Shown here: positions 36,701 to 47,300 of the stretch, piece by piece | Position numbering within the stretch: the stretch's first letter is position 1 | How the letters are laid out: each line of letters opens with the position of its first letter | NCBI RefSeq assembly: GCF_018991925.1 | Contig: NW_024724368.1 | Location: 5,854,545 to 5,918,544 of the forward strand | Reading direction: 5' to 3' | From: Homarus americanus | Taxonomy: Eukaryota > Arthropoda > Malacostraca > Decapoda > Nephropidae | Length of the DNA stretch: 64,000 bases | The notes under the pieces: generated by a model | The model's database searches: none | Told to the model about the DNA's origin: nothing | Seen by the model: only the letters and a program-made list of their open reading frames with translations | Position numbers and translations under genes: made by a program

Positions 36701-39660
36701 CTCTATTGCCCAAGCAGTGAGTCTGAGTCACTTGATCCCTTTCCTGAAGGCGGCAGAGTCGAGGTAGTTGTTGGCTGCTTCCCACACCAAGGTGGCCCAG
36801 CTTTGTTCATGTAGACTTTTGCTCTTGTGCTGGATGTCCGTCTGTAGCTCTCGGTACAGGTCCCTCAGCTCTTGTGTCCATCTGTGGATACTGGCTAGCT
36901 GTTTCTTGTGATTACCTACTTCAGCCGTGTGAGGGTGGGGAATGGTCCTGTGGGTGGTGTATCATTGCTCGACCTTGTCGTCGATGTCATTGCAGCTGTC
37001 CTCTTTCAGGTTCCTCCCCTTCTTGAGACTGAGAGATTCCTTGAAGGAGTCCCAGTCTGCCCATTTGAAGTTTTACCTGACTTTGGTGGAGCGCATAATA
37101 GGATTGAATGAGAATGTCATGGTGACTGGCAGGTGGTCGCTGGTACGGATGGGTCCAGCTGTTATGTGCCTGTTCTGGAAGACCTCTTTGTTAGAGAGGA
37201 TTATATCGGGTGTTGTGGCACTGGCACGTCTGATCAGTGTCTAGAAATCTGGCTCAAGGTGTTGTAGTTTTCCCCTGCTGCACCAACGTTGTTCTCATTA
37301 CCTTGTCTGAGTATGACGTGGCGCCCATTTAAGTCCCCTATGATGTATGTTAGTTTTTTATGGCGCAGTAGCTGGTTGAGGTCTTGTTCGGGTAAGTAAG
37401 GACATCTGGGAGGTAGGTACATCATGCATATGATGATGGGTCCTCTTGTGGTCTCCACCTGCACTCCTAGAATGGAGTCCTCGAAGTCCAGCAACACACT
37501 GCGACTCAACCGCGACCAAACGGCTGCACCGACACCATCACTCAGTTCACCTGTCTTGTTCCTCTGGTATAGTATTGCCAAAAATCTTCAGCTTACTTTC
37601 GTCCTTTATGCCAGTACTGTTTAGCATGATAATGTCTGGGTCTAATTGATAGTATAGGTTAGACAGTTCATTGCATTTTTTAAGGGACCAGTGTAGGACA
37701 TTATGTTGTACAGTTTTCATCCTGCTAACAACTGCCATTTCAGAGAGTTTAGCTTGGGGTGTCGCTTGAAGTGCATGCTCGGTTTCTGTCATTTTAAGGG
37801 GACTGGAACTTTTTAGCAGAACCTTCGAACATCTGCTTGCCAGCTAATGACAGGCCCTCAAACTTCCTGTCAGCCCCTCTTCCTTTGAATCTACTAGTTC
37901 TCTGCCTCTGATTCTACCAGTTTTCTCCCTCATGGGTTGTACTAGTTTGTTCTCTCCCTCTCTCCTTCAACTGTTCTTTTACTGGTTCATTCACTCTGGT
38001 TCCTTAGAAAAATTTGAATAGGTTTAACATTTGCTTTTTTTTAACAGTATAAACAAAACTAACCATTCAAAGCAGCTACATATGCTTAGTTAAGGAATAT
38101 AAATAAGTTTTTTCAGTCTTCTGTACTGAGACCACATCTCCTTCGGTGCCTTCCTCAGAAGCTGACAGGCACCAGGTATGTCACACAGATGCAGTTCCAG
38201 ACAGAAACAAAATACATAACGAAAACAGAGTCGAAGACATATACGGACACAGCAGTTGTCACGGACTATGCTACCAGGACCCGCCCAGTCACGTCTCTAT
38301 ACACCGTCACTGCCACCCTCACATCCACCCATCTCCAGAGAGACACTTTCGTAGTTACCGCCACCAAGTATCAGTGAGTTTTCCATCTTCAATCATCCCA
38401 AATTTTATCAGAAGTAAATTCCCAATTATTTTTCTCCAATTTTGCCTTAGGACATTGCTGGCTTTTGCCACTGTATTACTGTATCTTAATGGTAAAATTC
38501 TTACTACAAACTCACTCAGATTTTATAGACAACAAGTCTACCTTGGTTTTGGTCCCACTTTAATGTCACAAAATTAATACAGTTTCTCATTTATAACAAT
38601 CGGAGCAACTCAAAGATGGATTATTTACAGTAAATACTGTTCAAAACAGATATGGATGCATATCCAGGCTAATGAGCTTTGATTAATCATAAATTTTTAC
38701 ACCATCAGCTGAATCTATTTCAATCATCTGGATTTCCTCATGCAGATATGTGACCCAGACTGAGCGTGTGCCATACTACTTGACCCGGACGGTCACCTCC
38801 CAGTATGTGGTGTATGAGACCTACACCCACACCAGTGTTGAGGACGAATTCGTTACCCAAACATCCTTCGCCTTCCAATCCTCATTTGTCACGCGCTGCT
38901 CACTCCGAACCACCCCTACTACTCACTACCAAGGTTAAACCACTCTGCACCATCTCAACAACAACTACATTGCACCAACTCATCACCCACAACCCCCCTA
39001 GGCTAGGTCACTCCACACCTAACCATCCTCTAGGCTAGGTCACTATCTGTATCAATCACCATGAAACCTAGGTACCATCACTGGGGCCACAGTCCACTAT
39101 GGTTATGAAAAATATACATCCATCACTAATCCTACTAATGTCATTAAGGCCATACTCCGCCAGGCCCACTAGCAGTAACTAGAGTATCAGCTTCAAATCT
39201 AAAAGATTGACTGCTTCCATCACTTTTATCATCGGTAGATGACTTTATTCTGCACTAGCCTGACTGCAGGTTCACAGAGTAGGAAATTTGAGTTTTCTCA
39301 TATGCTTCAGAGAACTAACCTGAGAGTTTTTTGATGGTTTCTGTGTTACTAGGAGAGTGTAATATTAGGTCTTCCCATGGCCTGTTGATTATTTCAGTTA
39401 TTTCGTGTTGGTATTTTAGTAATTTTTGGTATTAATTCTTAGATATAAATGACAATATTCCTCTTGTCACTTTTTTTAGTCCAACTATCACAGGATATAA
39501 GTAATATTCTTTAGGAATCTGGTAATATATTAGTTTTAAGTGCTGCTGCTCTTTGTAAATACCCTGTAAGTTGTACTCATTTAAGTTGTATTAGATGTAA
39601 ATAATGCGTAGTTTTACAAGTTGCACATTTTTTAGAATAAATTAATATTCTGCCTTTCTC
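30757..39660 (+). CDS. Unrecognised secreted Thr/Tyr/Val-rich protein (4 coding exons)
   Basis: I do not recognise this gene. Coding parts 34527-34769, 35524-35616, 38159-38373 and 38746-38938 join in frame into 247 residues; the start and end given here include the inferred non-coding exon and 3' UTR. Residues 1-21 (MSSSLMVVVLVCVSVTLGVHG) are a clear signal peptide. The mature part has no membrane segment and only two cysteines (48 and 235), near its two ends. Residues 100-225 are dominated by T-x-T and Y-V/I-T units (TQTVTSY, RYVTQMQ, KYITKTESKTYTDT, YTVTATLTST, YVTQTERVPYYLTRTVTSQY), with residues alternating in a way suggesting extended beta strands and many possible O-glycosylation sites. 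A mucin-like, cuticular or matrix role is possible but unproven. All introns are GT/AG and the frame is consistent across four exons, which argues for a real gene. Confidence 0.72.
31410..32205 (-). pseudogene. CR1/L2-like LINE, 3' half of reverse transcriptase
   Basis: Nearly open on the minus strand. It starts MHLGRTNGKEAYHMSQRDEE and includes DLGVYVDNELKFSGHCEK, LPHLEYCHPI and the C-terminal basic region, about 85-90 percent alike by eye to 50040-50620. The 3' end keeps the TTTTACTTTTACTTTTA tail (complement of the (AAAAGT)n end). It is 5'-truncated and frame-broken near the end, and lies in intron 1 of the secreted-protein gene, antisense. Confidence 0.85.
32206..32370. repeat. Degenerate TTAGG-like (telomere-type) repeat block
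   Basis: Rich in TTAGGTT, TTAGATT and GGTTTGG variants, with TTAGGTTAGGTTAGGTTA at 32345-32362. A small matching piece, ATAGGTTAGGTTAGAATAGG, lies at 31391-31410 on the other side of the LINE, so the LINE probably inserted into the block. TTAGG is the usual arthropod telomere unit. Confidence 0.55.
32371..33270 (+). other. Intron of the secreted-protein gene, no supported feature
   Basis: AT-rich sequence; no protein, terminal repeats or tandem array recognised. Confidence 0.4.
33271..33933. mobile_element. Tandem, nearly two-unit non-autonomous element (CAGGGGCGGATCC type)
   Basis: Unit 1 (33271-33606) has tips CAGGGGCGGATCCAGG and, reversed, CAGGAGCGGATCCAGG. Unit 2 (33607-33933) starts inside the element at TGTGGGTGAGGGAACA, contains a (TA)n tract at 33654-33715 and ends with a related tip, CTGGACCCGCCCTTG. 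TAGGT occurs on both outer sides. Tips resemble hAT elements, but no 8-bp duplication is visible. A third copy is at 47916. Confidence 0.65.
33654..33715. repeat. (TA)n microsatellite, about 31 units
   Basis: Pure TA inside unit 2 of the tandem element. The other copies lack it, so it expanded or inserted after the duplication. Confidence 0.92.
34527..34769 (+). CDS. Secreted-protein gene, coding exon 1
   Basis: The ATG lies one base inside the exon after acceptor CTTCTTCCTTACAG; donor ATCCAG|GTGCTA. It encodes residues 1-81: signal peptide, then TEIHFPGGKLLSSLGVEIGG, Cys48, and a Thr/Ser-rich end. Phase 0. Confidence 0.75.
35524..35616 (+). CDS. Secreted-protein gene, coding exon 2
   Basis: Acceptor TTTGTGTTACAG and donor ACGCAG|GTATTC; 31 codons (residues 82-112), DVTQWQVKSSTVLVTQTVTS and following. 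Both borders are phase 0, so it could be skipped without a frameshift. Confidence 0.72.
36370..37800 (-). pseudogene. LINE endonuclease region (second LINE family)
   Basis: The minus strand from about 37735 reads VQHNVLHWSLKKCNELSNLY, then PDIIMLNSTG, TYIIGDLNGRH and, near 37140, RTSDHLPVTM. These are the successive motifs of an AP-type endonuclease (exonuclease-endonuclease-phosphatase fold) as found in jockey-type LINEs. Frame breaks and loss of the reverse transcriptase make it a relic. It lies antisense in an intron of the secreted-protein gene; the lower border is approximate. Confidence 0.65.
38159..38373 (+). CDS. Secreted-protein gene, coding exon 3
   Basis: Acceptor CCTTCCTCAG and donor TATCA|GTGAGT. 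Residues 113-183 plus two bases of Gln184. The densest T-x-T region, for example YITKTESKTYTDTAVVTDYA and SLYTVTATLTST. Confidence 0.74.
38746..38938 (+). CDS. Secreted-protein gene, coding exon 4 with stop
   Basis: Acceptor CCTCATGCAG. It completes Gln184 and encodes residues 185-247, starting YVTQTERVPYYLTRTVTSQY, with Cys235, ending HYQG before TAA at 38936. A weak donor-like CAAG|GTTAAA overlaps the stop; if used, the protein would be longer. Confidence 0.7.
39636..39641 (+). terminator. Poly(A) signal AATAAA
   Basis: Canonical AATAAA about 700 bases after the stop of the secreted-protein gene, followed by a T-rich stretch. No other gene lies between, so it is the likely end of that transcript. 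Confidence 0.55.
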
Positions 39661-40590
39661 TGGTTTTGATTTTTATCCAGTCAGTTTATACCTTACTTAT
39701 CTTCTTAAACCACAGATCAGCTGGTTAGCCTAGTATGGATCAATAGGGTCACTGTAGTTTCCTTCAATCTTAGGTTCTTATATTCTTAACTCACCGGCCT
39801 ATAGTTGTTCATGTTGTGGTGTTCGCAGGATTTTATGCAGTTCTGCAAGCCTGTCACTCTAACAGAGGGTCAACTACTTTGGATATACTGTTCGCGTACA
39901 TTATCATGGACAGAGCTTAGACCTCAGACAATTTAAACCTATCATACTCTTCTGAGAACTGAATATGCACTAGTGTTGTGTTGAACTGTTTTTCATAAAA
40001 AACATGGAAGTTCGCACCCTACAGGATTTTATAAACACAGAGGAAAATAATTTATTTCGTGCCCATGCCTAATTTTTCTGGTCCAACCCGCAGTTTTCAT
40101 CTTCATGTCCAGATCTGATACTCCACAAATGTGTTCAATTCAAATTTTGCATAACTCCTTAAATGCTCTTCTACAACCTGAATTGCTTTGGTTCCTGGAC
40201 TTGGCATACATTTTTCTGTCTTGCTTGTTATTTGATGCAACCAAGGATTGTAGCAGCTCATCTCTTGAAAAAGATAATGGGCTGGTCCTTTATCAGAATA
40301 ATGTATGGACGACCTCTACCCCCCTCTCCCCACCTAACATAACTTATTTCCAGCTTTTCCTACACCCCTATTACCGTATGTCTTCTGACTAGGAAAGTTT
40401 AGGGGCATCTATTCTCATTAATTTTATATCTTGCCCTTGGATCATTGTCTCCTAAAGGTCCAACAGTATTGCCTTCTGTGCAACACATGCTTATGGGCAA
40501 TGTGCCATTGAGAGTTAGAAAGTACTGCCCAAGCAAAGGCAAGCCTTGGACTTTAAACACAACTTCCAACAAATTAAGAACGAACAAGTT
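39661..40590 (+). other. Intergenic, no supported feature
   Basis: Between the convergent gene ends. Short ORFs here show no recognisable protein; a weak GATCAGCTGGTTAGCC match to the LINE 3' end occurs near 39715. Confidence 0.35.
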
Positions 40591-40594
40591 TAGA

Positions 40595-40740
40595 AAATTG
40601 TTGGAGCAAACTTTATTGAAGTGAGAGTTTTACTCTTGGAACAATCTGCCAGAATGTTGTGATGGCATCAAGTGTGAGCGCATTCAAGTTAAAGCTTGAC
40701 CAACACTGGCACCGGTACAGATATATGCTTCAAAGGAAAC
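40595..40740 (+). repeat. CR1/L2-like LINE 3' fragment
   Basis: GTGAGAGTTTTACTCTTGGA through CTTGACCAACACTGGCACCG matches 50618-50710 of the main copy. The final tail is missing. Confidence 0.6.
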
Positions 40741-40983
40741 TTTCTCAGTGATTTAAAGTCATGTTTGTGTTATTATCTAAAAACCCAGGAACCGTAGAGT
40801 ATACCCAGTTTAGAACAGTTAGCTTAATAAGTCATGGCGAGTCTGGGGTCTGGCACCACGAGGCAGTGGAGCATATTAATCAGGCCGCATTGGTGCCATC
40901 GTTTCATATATTGTTCTCTGCTGAGTAGCTACTACATCCGGGGCAGTTGTCAAGTAATCCAAGAGTCACAATTGGATCTGGGG

Positions 40984-41206
40984 AAACATTGGAGCGGCGT
41001 CAGGGGACGGACTGGGAAGCATGAACACAACAAATCTCTTGTCTAGAAACGACAGACATATTTACGTTATATTACTTCTTACACTGGGTGAATGACAATT
41101 CAACTGTTAAAGCATGAACACTGATATTCACTACAATTGACTGAATCAAACTGAATGGCTACGCATAAACATACCTGGAGAAACATTGGAGCGGCGTCAG
41201 GGGACG
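40984..41206 (+). repeat. Pair of 26-bp direct repeats
   Basis: The unit AAACATTGGAGCGGCGTCAG followed by GGGACG occurs at 40984-41009 and 41181-41206, exact over 26 bases. Surrounding sequence is only loosely alike. Possibly remains of an LTR-element leader, but not shown. Confidence 0.6.
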
Positions 41207-41639
41207 CTCGCCCTGCCTCATCCCTTGGTATATATATCCCTGAGTTGCCAGTGATCGCTACTCACGCAATGCCAGTAATTACAAACAACTCTAACTGTTA
41301 CTCATTCAAAGATGACCCTCAATTGACAAAGGTCTGGCAAATTACTTGAGTTGATTTACACAGACTAATTCAAGATTGAACTTCCCAGGAGAAAGTGGAA
41401 TAAACAACGCATTGATAACTGTCTTCACAAAGGCGGGACTCTGGGAGGGAACACAAGTGTAGCGTCTATGGGGAAAAACACGTCTTCTTCTCAGGGGTTG
41501 CTAACCCACTCATGTTTTGCGGTCGTGGAGCTTAATAAGAATCATTAATTAAACAGACTAGCAGTCAACGTGACCATGACACTCATGCTCTTGGCCTAGT
41601 CCAATCAATGGTGTTTACCATCATTTAAAAAGGTACTGG

Positions 41640-43945
41640 AAGTAAAGGCTGCAGTGCAGAACGTGAGCCCAGTCTCAATTCTAGGTCACTAAAAAAGCGT
41701 GAGCCAATGATGGATAGGATGGAGAGGCTACTCCAAGACTGGATTCAGGACAAGACTCAACACTGCTTGCCTCATTTTGGCAAAGGCATGCAACATCTGG
41801 ATAATACTGAAGGCAGAGAGTGGTGAGAGCTGTGCTGCTGAAGCCTTGTTCAGGGCAAGTCCAGGGTGGTTCAACCGTTTCAAGAATCGTGCCAATCTCC
41901 ACAACTTTCGTCTAATTCGTGAGGTAGCCAGTGCTGACATCATGAGTGACAATGCCTTCCCGGCACTCCTGAAGGCTAAGGTGGAGGAAGGAGGATACAA
42001 CGCCAAGCAGGTCCTTAATTTTGACAAGATGGGCCTATTTTGGACGAGGATGCCATGGAGGATTTTCCTGGCTAAGAAGGAGAAGACTGCACCAGGCTTC
42101 AAGTTGCCAAGGACTGCCTTATGTTGTTGCTTGGAGTCAATACTGAGGGGGACCTTAAGTTGACTCCAATGCTGGTGTACCACTCAGAGACCCCTAGAAC
42201 TCTTGAGGAATTTATTATGGAGCCCCTCCCAGTCATCTGGTGCTCCAACAAGAAGGCCTGGGTCACGACGGTGTTGTAACAGAGTTATGTGCTTGGCTAC
42301 CGCCAAGTGCCTCAAGGAGTACACTGCAGAGCATAACATTGCCAACAAGTTTCTCCTGATCCTTGACAATGTGCCTTCACACCTGGCTATAATGGGCGAG
42401 TGGATAGACATCACTGTTATGTTCCTGCCCCCCCAACACGACCTCACTCATCCAGTTAATGAATCAGGGCATCTTCGCAACCTACAAGACGTACTACTTG
42501 AGGTGGTTGATGATGCAGCTGTTTGAGGCAATAGATGGAGAGAAAAAGCCGACCATCCAGCAGTTATAGAAGGACGTTATACTGTACATAGCTGCAAGAA
42601 AGGCATGTGGAGAAATGTGTGGCCTGAGTGCGCAAACGACTTTGGCAGCTTCACAGATGTTATAGATCCACACTGTAACATCACCAAGGAGGCAAGCATT
42701 GAGAAGGTCAATGAGGGGAATGTGGCTGAGGCCTTGGAGAGCCACTCTGAGGAATTCAACACTGAGGACCTGCTGCTCCAGGAACAGCAGTAGGCAGTGG
42801 AAGAGTCAGCAGGTGAGGAGGAAAACCCTGCATCCATGATGCTGACTCTGAAGGTGTTGAGCACAGCCACTGATGGTGTGAGCTTTGCCATGGATCTGCT
42901 GGCTGAGAATGACCCTAACATTAAAATTCATTCTTCTGTGAGGGCAATTGTGGAGAAAGTCATGCTTTGCTACAGGGAGATGTACCTGGAGAAGAAGGCA
43001 TGCTAAACAACAATCACCTCCTTTTTCAAGCCCCTGTCACAGTCACAACCTCTGACTCCTTGGGTCACCAGCCACGCAGAGCCCTCTTCATCTTGACACC
43101 TCTCCAGTCCCACCCAAGAACTTCACCTTTTTTAAGGCCAGGCCAAAGCCTACACCTCCAAATCCCCACTCTGTCTCCAGCTTTTCCAGATTACCCAGAG
43201 GCTGTGTGGGAGTCAGAGTGACATCTCCACTCCACCTTCAAGAGTCCCCTTAGCCTCAAAGGGAACTTGTGATGATGACCAGGCTTGTTCATAATGATGT
43301 GGTAAGTGTTCTTTAATTGTGTTGTAGTTATAGTATTATTGTAGGTATTTTATTTTCAGTGATACTGTACATGAGATTGTCGGACTGGCTGGTAATGTAT
43401 CCCATTGAACCCCATGTTATAATGATCCTTGTTATTGCCATGCACAATTGTGCGCACCGGCCACATGTTAAGTGAAGAGACTGTTTACAACTCAGAATAT
43501 CTTACTAAGCGAGATGGAGCTGGTAGCAGCTGTGTGATTGCTTGAGGGGCAGACTATCACCTTCTACTGTAGAGGCAACATCTTGATTCTCGTCAGCCAA
43601 CATCTTCCTGCAGGACATTATATTTGTTCTCGTTGGTCTAACCCTAGACCCAAAAACGTGAGTGTGATTGTGAACTGTTGAATCCTCTGAGAACTCTAAA
43701 TAACTTTAATAAGTGTAATTATGTACTGTATATTGATCATATTATTCAAACTGTGTGTCCTGATGTACCAGTAGTTATTATATGTGATTTGTATTCAACA
43801 GGTTTTGACCGAATTATACTCATCGCGTCAACAACAAGGGTCTTATTGTCCTGCACAAACCAAAATTGCTCCTATGAGTGATTATAATCCTGATTTACGA
43901 ATTTTCAACCTGTGAACATAATCTCATCATAAATAAGAGGATATC
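41640..43945 (+). mobile_element. Tigger-like transposon, decayed, carrying a 457-bp insertion
   Basis: Plus-strand frames give a CENP-B-type HTH (ASPGWFNRFKNRANLHNFRL), the first catalytic region (QVLNFDKMGLFWTRMPWR, 42012-42060), the second (ANKFLLILDNVPSHLAI, 42340-42390, and FLPPQHDLTHPVNE), and an acidic/proline-rich tail (42610-43220). Frames are broken several times. The right tip read in reverse is CAGATATCCTCTTATTTATG or close to it; the left tip was not found. Confidence 0.75.
43430..43886. mobile_element. 457-bp insertion in the Tigger-like tail
   Basis: Absent from the related copy at 28580-28660, where AATGATCTTGATTTAC is continuous. Here the insertion is bracketed by ATCCT at 43425-43429 and 43887-43891. 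It starts TGTTATTGCC. It could be a solo LTR, but its other end (GATTATA) does not give the usual CA. Confidence 0.5.
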
Positions 43946-44008
43946 TGTACTGTACATGACTTTGTGTAGATTAGGTTGCTTAATGTGATGTCTTTATACT
44001 CAGAAGCA

Positions 44009-44014
44009 TTTATT
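44009..44014 (-). terminator. Poly(A) signal of HYKK
   Basis: AATAAA on the minus strand about 146 bases beyond the HYKK stop (TTTATT on plus). Likely 3' end of the transcript; the Tigger-like element starts just beyond it. Confidence 0.5.
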
Positions 44015-44159
44015 ATTGTGTAAAATAATATTATTTAAGAGAGGAAAGTTTTAAATTTTTCAAATTAATATAATTGCAATTGTAACCAAATATCTTCGTT
44101 TGACAAACATAGTTGTAAATGAACTCATGCAAAGTAATTGTAATGAAATACGTACATTG

Positions 44160-44381
44160 TCATTGTAATTGCCTCATGCTTGGTACACTGTGTCTATTTT
44201 GATAGGATTTGATACTTTCATTCCACTGATTAATGATCTCTTCCTTTGGAGTTTTCCAGAAGTTAGCAAGTATATCCCACCCTTTAGCAGCAGTGACAAG
44301 CAGGTATTCATTTCCAGGGTCTTGCTCATAGCTGTATGCGCCCATTACGAGACTCTGAGCAAAACGCGCAGCAACACATTC
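44160..44381 (-). CDS. HYKK: HYKK last coding exon with stop
   Basis: Acceptor ATTTTCAG. Residues 328-400 then TGA (44162-44160). Encodes ECVAARFAQSLVMGAYSYEQ and YLLVTAAKGWDILANFW, matching CSRFCQSLVMAAYS and YLMVTAKTGW of vertebrate HYKK. The intron before it is 6.5 kb and full of transposons. Confidence 0.91.
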   Translation of the reverse strand, partial: ECVAARFAQSLVMGAYSYEQDPGNEYLLVTAAKGWDILANFWKTPKEEIINQWNESIKSYQNRHSVPSMRQLQ

Positions 44382-47300
44382 CTGAAAATTATAAATACAC
44401 TCATAATATCCTATATTTGTTGTCAATTATTCATTCTTATTGTTGTAATAAAATAATAATAACAAAATAAATATAAATAATAGCATCACTATTTAAACGG
44501 TATGCTGATCATGAATGTACAGAAAAATATTAATTATCTTATATTTCAACAATACCGAGGTATATGTTTCATTTAAAGTTCCCCCCTCCCCCCTTGCCAA
44601 AATTCTGGGTATGCCACTGGTTCCACAACAAGGTCCAAAATCTAGTTTACTCCCCACTCTCCAACAAATAAATTTATAGTACTGTACAGTATAGTCTGCA
44701 TTTACGCGGATTTGGTTTACGCGTTTGGTCATTAACGCGGCACCTTGTCAGAATGAAAATTTTAAGTTAAGCAGTTCATTCCATCATTTACGCGGGAAGC
44801 GGCGCCTGGAGGGTGCGCATTAGGTCGCTCTTACGTTATTGCTGACGTCATATGACGTATCGGACTGTGATTGGGCCACGCATCCTTACCTCCCTCCGCC
44901 GCTAGCTGTGATTGGTCTAATGTAACAAGACGTGCCCTGCCACCAGAGGGAAGAAGTCGCTGACCTAGCTGGGCCAGTCTCATTGTTCTCAGTAAACCCG
45001 CGTATACTATTCTCTCTTGAGCCCGTTATTCCCCTCACAATGGCTTCCGCTGGACCCCCACCACCCCCGAGAAACCTTGAACTACCTGGACCAAGCCATG
45101 GTTATGTGAAGGAAGTCATCGAGTTGGGGGAGAAAATCAAGCTCATCCAAGACAAAGACACAGTCAAGCATCGGTATGAAGTGGCTAATAACCTTCTGTC
45201 AAAAATTATGGAGCCGTATGTCCAGATGTATCACGACAACATCAATGCTAGTCGTCAACGTAGTATTACGGACTTCTTCGCGCGCAACCCACCACAACCA
45301 CAGCCAGCCCAAGTCAGTGATAGTGACAGTGAGGATATGGACTTTGAGGGGTTTGTCAGGGAGGCCCTGCAAACCTCTGTGAATAGTGATAGTGATTCAC
45401 CGGAGGGCCACTAATCTGCCCTCTGCCTCGGAACCAGCCGCCATCCACGTGTGCCGACCCATCTCTTCTACTAACGTAAGTGTTAAACACCTTTATATTT
45501 GTACAGTAGTGCATTTTATATTTAGATATTATGTGTGTGTCAATACCATCATAAAATTATGATGTTATTTTTACTACGAGGTATGTATTGTGTCGGAAAA
45601 AGTGGCGTTTGGGAGTCTGCCCAGTCTCTATTTCAATTAATCCCATATGTTCTGTTATTTCGTTTACGTGTTTCTCGTTTTACGCGGACCTCCACGGGTT
45701 CAATTGACCGCGTAAATGCAGACTATACTGTATTCCTTTTATGTTTTTGATCTTGTGATAGTTTTTTTTTTTGCCTTATGAATGTAGTATTATGTATGTA
45801 CTGTAATTAATTAAAAAAAATTAAAGTTAAGTTTATCTACCTGAAATTATGAGTTGGAAAATAACCATAACATAGCTCACACCTCAGCTTGCTAACTCTC
45901 GCTGGTGTACAAAGAAATATTTTTCCCTTTTTATGTTTTTGACTTTATGATGATCATTATTTTATTTGCACATTCTGTATGTAGGATTGTATGTGCATCT
46001 AACTACTCAAAATTACAAGTTGAAAAATATCTATAACATAGCTTACACCTTAGCCTGGTAAGGAGAGTGGATGTGGCCGCCACAGCTGACTTTTTGCTGG
46101 TACAGTACTTAAATTCACATATATGGGGAAGCTTTCATAACACGAAAAAGAAGTGGCAATTTAGGAAATTCACTGTACAGGTATTGTATAAGTGAATTTT
46201 TGTATCTCAAATGTTTGTTTAGAGAGGGATACCTGTATACATTTTCTTGTGTGTCGAGACAGTGCAGATAAATAACAATGGTAAAAAGTAAGGTAAATTG
46301 ACCAAGGATAGCCGACAAAGCTGTTAGGAAGCATTTGCTGTCTGAACTAGGCAGCTGGGAATTGAAGCTAGACTGCACTGAAATGTTTATTGACTAGGTT
46401 GACACAGCAGGCTTTATAGATCTACTACCTTGAGTAGGCAACCTTCACATCTAATCCAACTTTTCATGGGGGATAGTTGCAATGGGGAGGAATGGGTCAG
46501 TGAAAGATTCAGCCTCAGCTGCCAGTTAAGGGGTCAGTAGCATATACTGTATAGTGGTTACTGCCCTGGACTCATTCAACCCAACACAACTAGTTTGCAT
46601 TTAAAAAAGTTTGAGTGATTGAATCATATGCCAATGCGTTGAAGTACTCATATTGGCCATAAAATATGTCGCTATGCTCGTCCCCTGCTTACACCACTGG
46701 ATGAAAATAAAATAATGTCCCCCCTTTCCAGAAACTTATATTGTATATACTGTACCATTGTAAGGGGTTGTCTACTATCAGACACCTAGGCAGAATGGCA
46801 TGCATTATAAGGCTGCTTGGAAGAGATAATCAAGATAAAATTATTTTACTTTTATCCTTTTCACCACTGATCTGGTCATTAACCATTTGGGCGGTGTGCA
46901 CTGTTGGCAAGTACAGTACTGGGCATGTATTGACTCCAGATTGTATCTGTACAGGGATGGCCCGAAGTGGTGGTGATTAGAGGGGGGTTATTTTTTTTTA
47001 CCAACTCGCCACTCAGCCTATCCAATTCGACCAACTACATACGTAATGAGAATTAAAAAAAAGAAATGACAAGCGAACTAAAAAATTTTCTTAATTGACT
47101 GTTTAATTATTTGACATTAGCATAGAAATTTGATGGATAAAGTAAAAAATTTATTCAAATACCCGTAGAAAGAAATTATGAATATAAATATATATACTGT
47201 ATTTTAATTTACTGCTTGGATAAAATCAGCAGCATTAACATATTCATAGAAATTAAATTTAATTCTCCTAGTTTTCTTAAGCTTCCAATTATCGGCAATC

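Noticed and set aside
38930..38940. A further splice donor (CAAG|GTTAAA) overlapping the stop of the secreted-protein gene
   Set aside because: It is a poor donor, and a stop followed by a plausible 3' UTR with AATAAA fits better; not excluded.
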